Assembly: GCF_958450345.1 (NCBI RefSeq)
Contig: NC_088781.1
Location: forward strand, 76,907,174-76,971,173
Source of the DNA: Calliphora vicina
Lineage: Eukaryota > Arthropoda > Insecta > Diptera > Calliphoridae
Direction: 5' to 3'
DNA: 64,000 bases
A program made the translations under genes and the position numbers. How positions within the stretch are numbered: position 1 is the first letter of the stretch; each line of letters begins with the position of its first letter. Positions 23,029-37,470 of this stretch are shown piece by piece. The notes under the pieces were generated by a model that was given only the letters and a program-made list of their open reading frames with translations, searched no databases and was not told the DNA's origin.

Positions 23029-23870
23029 CAGTGTTTAAAAAACTAGACTACAAGTAGCAGTAGCAACGAAAAAACACAAGTAGTCTAGTTAAATAATTAA
23101 TAAAAACTCGGAGTCAATCAATTACTACTGCTACATACACATTTTGGTAGCAGTAGTTGTAGTAGTACCAATAAAAGAAAAATTTAAAAGTAGCAGAGTA
23201 ATTTATTTTCTATTGCTACCTTAAAAAAGAAAAGGTTTTGATGTAGCAGAGTCATTAGTTTTTTTTATTAATTCTGCTACTTTTAAAATTAGGAGTAATA
23301 GAAGTAGCAGTTGAGGTAGTAGAAGAAGTAGCAGTTAAGTAGCAGTTGAACTAGCAGCTAAGTAGCAGTTGAGGTAGCAATAAAATAAGTCAAAAATAAA
23401 AATCTTCAGCCAAAAAAGTATATTTGTGTAAGTTGGTCGTGTTGTAAACAAAAGTTCGGCTTTTTTGTTATACACACAGACAACACCATCTTTCTGTTAG
23501 CAACACTAACAACTGAGACGAATAAAAACGAATAATTCTTTCAAACACTCTCAAAACAAAAACAACATACAGTGTTTAATTCTGTCAATTTTGGTGTTAT
23601 GACTGAAGATTTTCTTTTTTGACTACTTTTATTGCTACCTTATTTCTAAATAATAAAAATTAAAACTCGATATAGAGCAGTAGCAATGATTTGTATTTTA
23701 ATGCTACTACTTCATTTACAATTCATGTTTTATTACTACTGCTCTGTTAAGAGTTTTATATTTTGAAGGTAGCAGTAGTTTTAAAAAAACAAGAAAACGA
23801 ACACTTTTTTGAAGCAGTAGTTGTAGCTACAGTTAAAAATTTGTTAGTTATCGTAGCTTTTTAAACACTG
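23029..23870. mobile_element. hAT-like element in the J2 5' UTR, packed with GTAGCAG motifs
   Basis: The ends CAGTGTTTAAAAAACTA (23029) and, inverted, CAGTGTTTAAAAAGCTA (to 23870) are flanked by a perfect 8-bp duplication CATAAAAG (23021-23028, 23871-23878). The inside carries some 20 GTAGCAG or CTGCTAC boxes, densest at 23300-23380. No protein is visible. Confidence 0.82.
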
Positions 23871-24670
23871 CATAAAAGAAAATATAGAAAAACAAACAAC
23901 AACTCAAATGGTTGATGAAAATAGTAATGCTACTGTGATCAATGTCACAGATAGTAGTATTGATAATATTAACTCTATTAGAACCGGTGATGAAAACCAA
24001 TTAAGTTCAATGCTGAAAAATACTGGCGCCATACCAAAAAATACTGGTGCCATACCAAAAAATAATCAAAGTATAGTGAAAAACACTGGAAAAATCCTAA
24101 CAGGTATGGACCGTTACATCACTATAACTAAACGCAAGTCCAGTCCTAGGACATCAAAATTGGAACCAAATCCAAAACAGGCGAAGAAAAATCCGATAAG
24201 ACAAAATAGTTTTGCAATTCTTGCCAATCAAGAAAGTGAAAAAAACCCACAAAGTGCGAACCCTCTACAAATGTTTTGGTGAACAAATTGTCCCAACTTG
24301 TAGGTAAGGAGAATTTCCACGTGGTCTCTTTGCGTAAAGGAAATATACAAGAGACAAAGATACAAACCTACTCGGAAAAAATTTCAGAGTAGTAGTAGAT
24401 AATTTCGATTCCGAGAAAAGAAACTACTATACATATCAACTAAAAAGTGCTAACGTTTTGACAGTAGTCATCAAAGGCATAGATAGTTCTGAGCGTACTG
24501 ATGATATAAAAAAGGCGTTAGATTCTGAAGGTTTTGAAGTGAAGTCCATTCACAGTATAATAAATAAGCACAAAATTTCTCAACCAATTTTTAGAGTTAA
24601 AATTACATTCAGCTCTTCTCAATTATAGAAAAAGGGTGACACTCATCCGATGTACGGTTTAAGATATCTC

Positions 24671-24867
24671 CTTAATCATAAAATAATTGTAGAAGAACCA
24701 ATTAAGCGCAAAGGTCCACTTCAGTGCCTTAATTGCCAAGAGTTCGGCCACACCCGAACATTCTGCAAATTACCTTCTGTCCTTAATCGTAAAATAATTG
24801 TAGAAGAACCAATTAAGCGCAAAGGTCCACTTCAGTGCCTTAATTGCCAAGAGTTCGGCCACACCCG
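24671..24867 (+). repeat. 111-bp in-frame tandem duplication of a zinc knuckle
   Basis: 24671-24756 is repeated at 24782-24867 with a period of 111 bp (37 codons) and almost no differences (AATCATAAAA versus AATCGTAAAA). Each copy encodes KIIVEEPIKRKGPLQ and the knuckle CLNCQEFGHTR. The near identity means a recent event. Confidence 0.85.
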
Positions 24868-25144
24868 TGTAAGATGTACGTGTAAGATGTGGAGATATTC
24901 ATAAAAGTGAAGAATGTCCCCACTCAAAAACAGATAATATAAGAAAATGTAGTAACTGTGTTCAAAATCACACCGCAAATTACCGGGGATGTCCAGTATT
25001 CCTACGCAAAAGGAATCAACGAAGGCAAGAAGACCTTTATATGCTCAATATAAGGCTTCTAACTTTCCAAGACTTCCTGATGCTTCTAGTGCTCAATATA
25101 GAAGTATCATAAAAAACAATAATCAAAATAAATCGTATGCCCAT

Positions 25145-25839
25145 TAGGGATGCCAATCCCGAAATCCAGATCCCGAAAATCCCGGGATTTATCGGGATTT
25201 CCCGAATCCCGGGATTTGTGAAAAACAATCCCGGGATTTTTCGGGATTAACAAATCCCGAAAATTACGAGATTTTTTAATATTTAAGGATGAAACCTAGA
25301 AAGCTAAATTTCAGCATACTTATAATACTAATATAAAACAAGTAAGAGTGTTATATTCATCTTTTATACCCACCATCAATAAGTTGTTTTGGTCTTCTAT
25401 GGGGACTTGAATCAGTATTTATGAATGAAATTTATGTTAATATCATTATATATAAATTATTTATTGACAATAAAATATTTTCTGATATAGAGGTTATATT
25501 ATTATGGACTGGTCCTCACAAGAGTTGGTAGAAAGATTAATTTTCGTATACAACTTGTTTATTCAATTTTATCACTATATTAATTATTATAAGACAATTA
25601 TGAATGTTAAAGTCATTTTCTGAAGGGGACCATGTATGGGGACTAGGGACATATGTAGCCCGGTTTCCTCAATACTTTATATACATATATTTTAATTCAA
25701 TCCATTAGTTTTTGCTTTGTTATATTTCTACTTAGTGTATTAACGAAATAAATAGTTTTTATTGTTAAACTTGATGTTTTTTGACATTTAATTAAAATCC
25801 CGAAGTCCCGAAAAATCCCAAAATTCCGAAAAATCCATT
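25145..25839. mobile_element. hAT-like 695-bp element of GGGATTT repeats in J2 ORF1
   Basis: It starts TAGGGATGCCAATCCCG; the flanks share TGCCCAT (25138-25144, 25840-25846), 8 bp with one mismatch if the adjacent base is counted. The left 120 bp and the right 40 bp are packed with AATCCCG/CGGGATT boxes in both orientations. The right terminus has decayed. The middle is AT-rich and non-coding. The uninterrupted version of the target (CGTATGCCAATACGACAAA) is seen at 25947-25965 in the duplicated ORF1 copy. Confidence 0.6.
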
Positions 25840-26181
25840 TGCCCATACGACAAAAGAGGGTTCAGTTCCCAAATGAAAACAAACAATGGTGCTTCTAGTG
25901 CTCAATATAGAGGTATCATAAATGATAACTATCAAAACAAATCGTATGCCAATACGACAAATGAGGGTTCACTTACCCAAATGAAAAGAAGCAATGGAAA
26001 TAATGCCCCATTATTTTCATATGCACACGAATTAAAAGAGGGTGTACCAGTACCCGACACTAACTCTCAAAGCTCTATTGAGAATTTAATTCAAACCATG
26101 AACAGTTTCATTGCGAATATGCAAAATATGTTTCAACAATTGATGCAGAATCAAAGCATGATCATGCAGATCCTGCTAAAT

Positions 26182-28452
26182 AAAAAAAAGAAATCTCTAA
26201 GATTTTCTTTTTGGAATGCTACCGGTCTTAGCCAACATAAGAATGAAGTACAACAATTTCTCCACCTTCAGGAAATTGATGTACTACTCGTTTCTGAAAC
26301 ACACTTTACCATAAAGAACTGTTTCAGAATTAACGGATACTATACTTATGATACAAAACATCCAAGTGGTAGAGCTTGTGGTGGAACAGCTATATTAGTG
26401 AGAAAGGATGTTAGGCATTTCCCAATGTCAGAATATAAAACGGACCACATCCAGGCCACATCTATAAATATACCTGATGGTAGAGTTACAATATCTTCAA
26501 TATATTGTCCTCCTAGGTATAATATTAATCGAGAGCAGTTTCTCGAATATTTTAGGACTCTAGGTCCAAGATTTATAGCAGCTGGTGATTACAATGCAAA
26601 ACATACATTTTGGGGCTCTCGCCTTATTACTCCTAGAGGGAGGCAACTGTTAGAAGCAATATCGTCTAACAGACTAGATGTCATATCTAGTGGCCAACCT
26701 ACTTATTGGTCTACAGACCACAATTTTTTTTGACTTCGCTGTAATCAAGAATATAAAACGAGAATTTATTTCAGTCATCCCTTCGCTGGACCTCTCGTCA
26801 GACTACTCGCCTACAGTTTTAACGTTATTAGAAGTTCCAAGTAAATTCGAAAACTCTTACTCTTGTTTCCCTAACAAGAAAACGAACTGGTTAAAATATA
26901 AAATGTATGTTAGCTCACACTTGCCACAGAATATCTCATTTAAATAAGGAATATGAAATACAATCCGCTGTCGATGTATTTACAGACATTTTAACAAACG
27001 CCGTTAAAGTGTCCACGCCCTCAGTCACCCTGGGGAATTACAGACATTAAAAATGTCCTAAAAACATTGAGTCCCTTATCAAAGAAAAGAGAAAACTCAG
27101 ACGTCAATGGCAACAATCGCGATCTCCGAACGTAAAGGCTAAACTTAATCAGTGCAACAGAAGACTTCACGTCGCCTTATAGATTAATAGAGAATCTAAC
27201 CTGAGAAATTATCTTAAAAACTTAGATAGATAATAAGAAAACAGAATATAGTCTCTGGAAAGCTGTGAAAAATATGCAATGCCCTATTGTATATGAGTCG
27301 CCCATACGCCTTCAGAACGGAGAATGGACAAAAACTACTTAGAAAAAATCTAATCATTTTGTTCATATTTAACTCAATACTACGTATTGGATATTTCCCA
27401 TCCTCATGGAAAATATCTGATATAGTTATGATACCAAAACCGGGAAAAGATGTCACTCAAGTGACATCATACCGTCCCATTAGCCTATTGTCAATATTCT
27501 CAAAACTTTTTTAAAAGTTGTTACTTGAGAGACTTATAGTGCACCTTGACGAAAATTGCATTATTCCTGACCATCAATTTGGTTTCAGAAGGAAACATAG
27601 TACTATCGAACAGGTACATCGGATAACTACACTTATTCGGAAACTACACTTATTCGGAAAGCCTTCGATAAAGTCTGGCACGATGGACTAATACACAAAA
27701 TTACTAGATTATTACCTGTGAACGTACATAAACTGCTTAAAAATTACATACAAGAAAGATCTTTCCAAATCAGATCAAAGGATGTGATCTCGACACGTCG
27801 AAAAATATCCGTTGGTGTACCACAGCGAAGTATTCTAGGGCCGTTCCTATATATTTTATATATTGCAGATATGCCTACGAGCGCACTGACTCACACATCT
27901 ACATTTGCGGACGATACCGCTTTTTAAGTACACATGAAAAACCCGCAATAGCTTCTGAACAACTCCAGTCTCATATCGGCGATTTGGAAAAATGGCTGGA
28001 CAAATGGAAAATTAAGGTCAATGCAACAAAATGTATTCACGTTACATTTACTCTAAGACGAGAAAGTTGCCCTTCCATACAGATAAATAATATCAAAATT
28101 CTAGAACAGACCCATGTGAGATATCTCGGTATCCATCTTGATCGCCGTTTAACATGGTCCCACCATACACACAAATAAAATTAAAGTCAGTTCAATTGTA
28201 CTGGTTAATTGGCCCACGGTCTGCGCTAGACTTGGAATACAAAGTGCTTTTGTACAAAACAATTATAAAGCCGATATGGCTATACGGCTTTCAGCTATGG
28301 GGAACAGCCTCCTCATCAAACGTTGAAAAATTGCAAAGAAAGCAGTCATTTCAAAACTAATGGATCGTCCAAACCGCCTTGCCAGGGAGTTGCTGTCATT
28401 TGAGGGTCATAGACGACTGAGGCGATTGGAAACACTGGATCTGGCCAGATAA
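26182..28452 (+). pseudogene. J2 ORF2: endonuclease and reverse transcriptase, broken
   Basis: The endonuclease starts LRFSFWNATGLSQHKNEV (26200) and has SETHFT, ACGGTAILVRKD, AAGDYNAKHTFWGSR (26580-26625) and, after a frameshift at about 26715 in a T run, LDLSSDYSPT; the usual SDH is SDY here. A decayed linker follows (26950-27290). The RT has YRPISLLSIFSKLF (27470-27510), FGFRRKHSTIEQ, a shortened AFDKVWHDGL (about 27660; the preceding LFID part is lost by a small deletion around 27630-27660), GVPQRSILGPFLYIL (PQG is PQR) and TSTFADDTAF (27895). The tail is RLARELLSFEGHRRLRR and the end LDLAR near 28450. Several frame changes; not functional. Confidence 0.88.
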
Positions 28453-28570
28453 TCATGTTGGACATTGCAGCGGCAATAACAACTTTAGTTTTAGTTTAGG
28501 TTAAGATTTTAATACTTATTTTAAATTTCTAAAAAGAAAGATTCAATAAAGAAAAACAGATAAAAAAAAA

Positions 28571-29262
28571 CATGCATTAAGTTCATTGGTTGGCGTTGAC
28601 CGAGGTATCACTTTCAATGTTTGCCGAAAATCATCGCACCACCAAACCGGCTTTGATTGTTTCGTAAACCATGCAACGTTTTGTCTAATGCCTCCTAAGT
28701 CTTTTTATACGCCATTGTACACTCATCTCAAACGATCACTTTGCTTTGCTGCAAAACTTTAGCCTGTTCTTGGAAATATCAATAGCAACTTGAGTGCTGA
28801 GTGAGCAATTCGACCGCCTTCCAACAACGTAGCTGCAATTCATGATGAAGTGCAATATCATTCAGTGAGCGTATCATTGCCAAAATCAACGCGATCAAAA
28901 AAGTTGTTCCAGTTCCACCGGGAGCGTACAAAATAAAATCTCTCCAGTTCCATCTTTCACAACTTTCATAAAAGGGCCGTACGCATATTTTTGTTGTCGA
29001 TTCAACAGTGGAACGATTGTTTCAACTGATTCCCTCTAGGCATCACATTCATATTGACAGACACGCTTTTTATATGTGTCACACAATTCACCATTCGCAA
29101 ATCTTGGAATGATGTTTGGCCACGAACGTTGACTAATAGCAAACTCAAATAGAAACACTCATCGTTTCTTGGATGGACTGCGACCTAATGCGTCGATGGA
29201 AAATAAATCTGGAACTGGATTTTCTTGTTTTCGCCGTTGAAATTTCTTTGACGATTGATTCC
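28571..29262 (-). pseudogene. Helitron PIF1-type helicase, Walker A part
   Basis: The minus strand reads FILYAPGGTGTTFLIALILA near 28940-28880, the Walker A region; the usual GKT is GTT here, so the key lysine is lost. Then come AKVLQQSKVIV.DECTMAYKK (Walker B, DECTMA) near 28760-28700, and LRNNQSRFGGAMI and NELNAC at 28571-28590. Several stops and frame changes occur. The piece is cut on one side by the tail of J2 and on the other by the block starting at 29263. The role in a live element would be unwinding the donor strand during rolling-circle transposition. Confidence 0.8.
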
Positions 29263-29500
29263 AAGTATAATCATGACTTCTTAAATCCTACAATTTACAT
29301 TGATGGCAGGACTATTGAAAATGTTGACTCTATCAAATGCCTTGGCATTATAATTGACTCCGGCCTGGTACTACGTTAGGTTTTATTGATTGTCTAAAGA
29401 GTATACTTAGAAAAATTGTTAGGTATGTTTTTGATTTTAAGCTGCTTGAGCATGACCAGAATATATTCCCATTTTTCTTCGTTGTAATTTTACAAATTAC
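29263..29500 (+). pseudogene. RT fragment inserted in the Helentron
   Basis: Reads FLNPTIYIDGRTIENVDSIK, CLGIIIDSGL (29279-29370), the block after the catalytic box, then after a deletion LKSILRKIVRYVFDFKLLEHD (29395-29460), from the C-terminus. It resembles the relic at 9330-10380 and the element at 61402-63340. It begins just where the Helentron sequence GATTGATTCCAAGTAT stops. Confidence 0.6.
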
Positions 29501-30195
29501 TTACATCTACATATACTCTTACAGCCATATGCATAAAAATTTAAAAAAGGTTTATAAACCAATTATAGGAAAATTTTCATAAAGTTGTATTCATAAACGA
29601 TTGATAGCTTATAATACCTTTGATAAACAATTTTTAAATGTACAAATTTTAAAGTAGGTTCGACCCTACTATAAACCTACTTTAAAGAATTATTTTTACT
29701 TTTTATCATAAAAAAGAGGATTTTAAAGATAAATTTGGAATAATATACGATATTAGTGCAATTGCTAAACACAAATAATGTCAATAAAAATAAATTAATA
29801 AAACAAATTATAAAACAATTATAATATTTTATTACAGAATATTCGTCATTCGAATACTTTTAATAATAATTGAAATAAACTATATAAAAAAGTTTGTACA
29901 TTAATACATTTTAGCTTAAAATAAATTTACTAGAATCAGATATACAGTTTTTCTTCAAAAATTTATTATTACTAAAAACAATCAATGAAAAAAAGAAAAT
30001 TAACGAATATTTTATCCTAATTGAAAGCAACACTAACAGCAAAAAAGGGGAAATAAATGAGAAGCATTGCCAGCTTAAACAAAAATCAGTACATTAGTTA
30101 TTGTGCCTTTAACAAACGTTTATGAATACAATACTTTTATAAATGATTTTTAAAGCTAAAGTGTTCGTTAACAAAATTGTGTTTTAAATCTACAA
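29500..30195. other. AT-rich non-coding block with small palindromes
   Basis: A 12-bp palindromic pair TTAAAGTAGGTT/AACCTACTTTAA lies at 29650-29687, and TTGTATTCATAAACG at 29584 is inverted at about 30117. This may be a decayed inverted-repeat element. No coding sequence seen. Confidence 0.4.
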
Positions 30196-30590
30196 CAACC
30201 CCTTGTATCATTGTATCGAGTGTATTATTGAATTCAAATACAATAGTGTAAGCTTGTTGTTGGAAATGTTCATACAAAAATTAAATACACTTATAAACTT
30301 TTATTTTGTATGTTTTTAAAAAGTTGTATTGGTTTACAGCTATAAATTTTTCTGAGCACACATAGTACGCTTTCAAAAACATTCATACAATATACAATGG
30401 ATGTTCAAACTAATAAACAAAAATTGTATTTAATACAAGATACACGATACAAATTGTTGTGAATTCAGCAAACAAAATTAAAGTGTATAAGTGTATTTAA
30501 TTTTAGTATGAAAATTTCCAACAACAAGCTTACACTATTGTATTTGAATTCAATAATACACTCGATACAATGATACAAGGGTTTTGTGAA
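30196..30590. mobile_element. Foldback MITE with about 110-bp arms
   Basis: The left arm (30198-30300) and right arm (30485-30588) are inverted copies. CTTGTATCATTGTATCGAGT at 30204 is mirrored at 30565-30585, and GTAAGCTTGTTGTTGGAAA at 30248 is mirrored at 30520-30540. The arms are nearly identical, with a 190-bp loop. No target duplication identified. Confidence 0.7.
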
Positions 30591-30825
30591 TTCAGCAATT
30601 GTAATCTGGTTTTCAGGATTTATAATTTTTTACTTTTTAATTTAAGCAAAGTTTGTGTGGCTGGGGAGCCATTTGTACACTATTATATTTAGTTTGTTAT
30701 ATTTTAATTTGAATTAATGTTATTATTGTAAAACATGGTTATTAATCTAACAATACATGTATAATTGGCCATGAAGGCTTTTATGTATTGATATCAATAA
30801 ATAAAAATATATTGGCATATCGGAG
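30591..30825. other. Non-coding stretch inside the Helentron insertion block
   Basis: No frame or repeat recognised. It ends where Helentron sequence (TTGGCATATCGGAGTATAGC) resumes. Confidence 0.45.
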
Positions 30826-30829
30826 TATA

Positions 30830-31290
30830 GCAGCGTTCGGGCAAATTCATCATTCCGGCACATTTCAAAAAATCTGGACAATGTTGTAGATGGTGGTCGT
30901 GCTGCTCACAATCATTAATCAGCTGCGATTTTCAGCTAATGAAAATTCGTTGTAATACATTCGCCTCAGTAAAGTACACTCTTTGACCAAAGTGTTTCGT
31001 TACTGCTGACATACCGGCCCATTTTAAATTGAGTGAATTCATCGTTGGAATTCTCCGCACTAACTCCAATCACAGCCATGTCATCGCCTTTGGTAACACA
31101 TTTGCAGACGTTGATATGTGCTTTAAATGCTTTGGAGAGTAGTGGCGAATACGGAACAAACCAACGGATAAAATTAGCCGATCGGTGCAGCCGTTTCGAT
31201 TTTAGATAAATCGAAAAAGTGGTAGTAAAAGTGGGCGTGGACAATTTTTGGACTATGACGAAAATTTAAAAAAATAAATTGTCCAAATCA
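30830..31290 (-). pseudogene. Helitron protein, Rep-side and linker fragment
   Basis: The frame at 31244-30966 reads WFVPYSPLLSKAFKAHINV, then KGDDMAVIGVSAENSNDEF and FKMGRYVSSNETLW. These blocks (PYSPLLSK.FKAHINVE, the KG.DMAVFG.. stretch and MGRYISSNEA.W) are conserved in Helitron/Helentron Rep-helicase proteins just after the Rep domain. The step from INV to CKCVTKGDD lacks the residues normally there, so there is a deletion. Out of frame at 30895-30830 comes HHLQHCPDFLKCAGMMNLPE, the next conserved stretch. The catalytic HUH and two-tyrosine parts of Rep are not present. Confidence 0.75.
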
Positions 31291-31335
31291 GTCCAGCCTT
31301 TCTCAACCAACGAATGACATTTGATTTTTATTTAA

Positions 31336-31814
<479 letters not shown>

Positions 31815-32255
31815 CAGGGGTACCCTCTAGAGAGGTGTAGTTAGAAGGATGACGACTTCGTGGTTTCCCTAGTCCCTACCCATGGAATATGCAAATTGTA
31901 TGGGTATATTCTCCCGCCGTAAGGCATTAAGACCAAGCCCAGTACGGTCTTAATTATGGTATTTCTGGACATATATTTGGATTTGACACTCCCTTGGGCT
32001 GACAGCTGTGGTATTCTAGGACTTCAGTAGGCGGAAGTGAAATTCCACTGAAATGGCTCCTAGGTTAATGTCTCAGCTGCCTCCGTCTCTTTAAAACTTA
32101 GCGAGTCTTGGAGTACGTTCGATGTTTGTCACCATTGAGTTGGTGGTGTAGGTTCAGATGCATTTTCCTGATTAGCACGGATCTGGCTCTGGCATAGGAC
32201 CCCATAAGGTTTCTATGTCAACCCTCGCATGGCCTCCCTGCATGCATAGATAACC

Positions 32256-33675
32256 ATGGGATCTATACGTGACTACACTTCAAACGGAGATAGCGGCTTC
32301 GAGTTGAGACCCAATAAACACATGGCGAGTAACTACAGCAACCAAAAGCAAACAACTGCAAACAAGGATGAAAATCCATTTAAAATAAGCTCTGTGATAG
32401 TAAGATCACCAGATGAAACTGTGTTGGAAGAATCACTAAACCAGGAAAGTATGAGTGATAATAATGTGGATACTATAAGAGATGCTATGAACACACCGGT
32501 GAATGCTCTTAAATCAAATAGAGTCTTAGAGGAGGTGAGACATCTTAATCACCTCAGACAATCGGAGGAGAAAGCGTTTATTGAATTAGGCAATAAACTA
32601 AGTGCGGCAAATGTTGTTCTTTCCAGTGCAAGGAATGTACACAAGTCACTACGTGATAATATTAATTGTGCTCTTGCACTGTACCAGCAGTTAAGGGAAT
32701 ACAAGGAAGCGATAGGCATTAATCCAGTTGTTGTGAACGACACATGTAAGCAAATGGAGACTAAGGCCACTCAAGTAGACCCAACTTCACCGTCCCAAGA
32801 AAAAAACGGAAGATCGCGAAAACACCCGCAACGGTCAAAGCTCTACAGACTCATGATGAAATAAATAACCCAGAGACCCCTGCTGCAAAAAATGATTGGC
32901 AAAAGGTGAGCCACCGAAAGACAAGGAAGAAGAAGCACAAACAAAATGATAAACTTCGTGAAATGCGAGACCAAGGAGAAGCTATAACTATTAAAGCTAC
33001 TACAACTGAGTCATACGCTGATGTCATAAAGGAGATGAAGAGGAGAATCAACCCCACTGATATCGGGGTGGAGATACAGGGTATTAGGAGAACAAGAACT
33101 GGTGAACTACTTGTTAAACTGAAGAAAGGCGAAGGTCAAGCCGAGAAGCTCAAAAGTGCTATAGGTAACACCCTCGGTGAAAATGTCATGGTAAGAGCAG
33201 TTACCAAAAGTCATGTCATAGATATCAGAGACATGGATGAGTCAACAGATGATGCCGACCTTATTAAGGCTCTGATGGAGGCGACAAAAGTTGAAGAGCC
33301 CACAACGTTCAAAATATTAAATATGAGAACATCGTTTGGAGGAACTAAACAGGCGATTATTCAACTCCCAGAGCATCTTGCTGCTCTTCTACTCCATGCG
33401 AGGAGGGTCAAGGTAGGATGGGTTATGTGTAGACTGAGGAGCAAGATCAAAGTAATGCACTGCTTCCGATGCCTGGAACAGGGCCACATTGCTAATCAGT
33501 GTAAAGGTTCAGATAGATCCAACCTATGCAGAAAGTGTTGTAACCCGGGACACAAGTCTAAGGAATGTAAAGAGGAAATGAGGTGTATACTTTGTCATGA
33601 AAATGGCTCAATAAACGTTCGACACTACATTGGCAGTACTGCTTGCGTAAACAACAGGAGAAGTAAAACAACCCA

Positions 33676-33679
<4 letters not shown>
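32256..33679 (+). pseudogene. R1-like ORF1: gag-like protein with three knuckles, one frameshift
   Basis: The first segment starts at ATG 32256 (about 200 aa). Residues 90-150 are helical and heptad-like (EEVRHLNHLRQSEEKAFIEL), a possible coiled coil. A single frameshift in the A run near 32800-32815 moves reading to the frame that continues as NDWQKVSHRKTRKKKHKQND to 33679. Conserved R1-type features are the IQGIRRTRTGELLVKLKKG stretch and the knuckles CFRCLEQGHIANQC, CRKCCNPGHKSKEC and a third longer one (CILC...C). It would package the RNA. Its TGA overlaps the ORF2 ATG (ATGA, 33676-33679). Total about 475 codons, normal for the clade. Confidence 0.85.
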
Positions 33680-35932
<2,253 letters not shown>

Positions 35933-37255
35933 AATACCCTGAAAGTATTTTTAAAGCATGGATTTTTCCCACCAAAATGGAAAATCCAAAAGCTTGTACT
36001 CCTGCGAAAAGGAGACAAACCGCTTGACCAACCAAGTTCATACAGACCACTTTGTATGCTAGACTCGGCAGGAAAGCTCTTCGAAAGTGTAATTCTCAGA
36101 AGACTAGAAAACACGGTAGAGGAAATGGGTGGCTTATCTACAAGTCAATATGGTTTTCGTAAAGGAAGAAGCACTGTAGACGCTATTTTCGATGTAACAA
36201 ACATAGCGAGAGCCAAGGAAATGAAACAATTCTGCGTGATTATAACATTGGATGTCCGAAACGCATTTAATAGTGTAAAATGGAAAGTTGTTAAAGATGC
36301 ATTTAAAAACGAAAAAATAGAACACTTATATATGAAACAACAAATGGTATGAAGGAACACCAGATAACAGTTGGAGTACCACAAGGACCAGTTCTAGGAC
36401 CTTTCTTATGGAACGTTATGTATGATGGCCTTCTGAATATGGAACTACAAAAAGGTGTCATTACACAACCATTACACAACCAACTATTGAGCTTATGCAA
36501 ATAGTAGGAAATGACAGCCTAAGAAGATGTAACAATTGTAACAATTTAGAACTAGCAGCAGCCAAAACAGAAGCGATACTAGTGACAGATAAACAGTTTC
36601 CACAGCAGCAGCATTGGTACTAGCAGGTATACCACCAATCGATCTTTTAGTTTTGGAAAGAAAGGAAATATACATGCAGTCAAGCCAATTACATTATAAC
36701 GAGAAAAGAGAGAATTAAAGAAATACGAAAGAATGCCTGAGTAAACCTTATAACTAAATGGCAGGAAAGATGGCAGCAAGAGGAAAGGGGAAGATGGATC
36801 CACCACTTAATACCCAACATAAAATTATGGCACGAAAGAAAGCACGGTAGCATGAGCTTTTTCTTAACGCAGGCCATGACAAATCATGGAGATTTTAATC
36901 AATACCTACACAGTTTTAATATAAAAAGTTCCCCATTTTGTGAAACTTGTAATACAGAGGAAGAGACAGCAAGGCATATGATATTTGAATGTAAAAGGTG
37001 GGAAGTACAAAGACAACATTTGAACAACTCAGTACATGAAGTTGTAACACCAGATAACTTACTGCAGATGATGCTTAGCTCACAGCAGTCGTGGACACAC
37101 TGTGAAAAATACATGGACAAGATTTTTAGAGCCAAGATAACACAATTTCCGAACCTCCTAGATAGGTTACATTACTGTGATTATATGAAGTCTGAGATTA
37201 GGCTTAGTTTAAACGGCATAAATGCCTACATATTTCTGAACGGGTAGGGTGAAAA
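35933..37255 (+). pseudogene. Second R1-like element, 5'-truncated, RT and C-terminal domain
   Basis: Starts right after the GATA array in the RT fingers (VFLKHGFFPPKWKIQKLVLL, about 35950-36010), then YRPLCMLDSAGKLFE (36040-36085), YGFRKGRSTVDAI and IITLDVRNAFNSVKW. A deletion removes the next stretch, then VGVPQGPVLGPFLWNV (36370-36415; a GS to GP change). The catalytic YADD region is deleted (about 36455). The C-terminal domain is present from 36750 on: FFLTQAMTNHGDFNQYL (36855-36905) and the CETCNTEEETARHMIFEC Cys-His block (36940-36990), ending at 37246. It differs from the first element at many residues, so it is another family or an old lineage. A 3' UTR may continue to about 37440. 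Confidence 0.85.
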
Positions 37256-37470
37256 TAGAAGTATTAATAAAAATATAAGAGATCCAGACTTTAACAAAAA
37301 TTATTTAACTGCCAAAAGAGCGAGCTCGTTAGACGAGTACAAAATACAAAAATTTATCTATTTGAAAGGCAACGGGAAACATTAAGTCACAGGTAGGAGC
37401 ACAATGCGCTTGAAGAAATCTGACGGAATCTTTTTAATCATTTAAGTGAAGTATTTTAACCTAATTTCAT

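Larger units (their letters stand above)
23908..26190 (+). pseudogene. J2 ORF1: gag-like protein, broken, with internal duplications
   Basis: Starts at ATG 23908 and reads about 124 aa (contains ILTGMDRYITITKRKSSPR). After a shift comes a PRE_C2HC-like part (YYTYQLKSANVLTVVIKGID, 24425-24480), a stop near 24628, then a CCHC knuckle CLNCQEFGHTRTFC, duplicated in frame as CLNCQEFGHTRVRC. Further Cys-rich sequence (CSNC-like, near 24950) follows. A hAT-like element interrupts at 25145-25839, and about 107 bp either side of it are also duplicated (25082 versus 25891). The C-terminus at 25873-26190 has SIENLIQTMNSFIANMQNMF and a Met/Gln-rich tail. It joins ORF2 in one frame without a stop. Confidence 0.82.
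22948..28568 (+). mobile_element. Jockey-like non-LTR retrotransposon J2, full length with insertions
   Basis: Inserted in the Helitron helicase between LNAC and LKSS. ACATG precedes it (22943-22947) and AACATG follows the A run (28562-28574), giving a short duplication. Order: a 5' UTR of about 110 bp (split by a hAT, 23029-23870), ORF1 (from 23908), ORF2, 3' UTR and a poly(A) of nine. A hAT-like element of 695 bp sits in ORF1. It is a distinct, related family to J1 (GMDRYIT block, same knuckle spacing, same RT tail). Confidence 0.88.
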
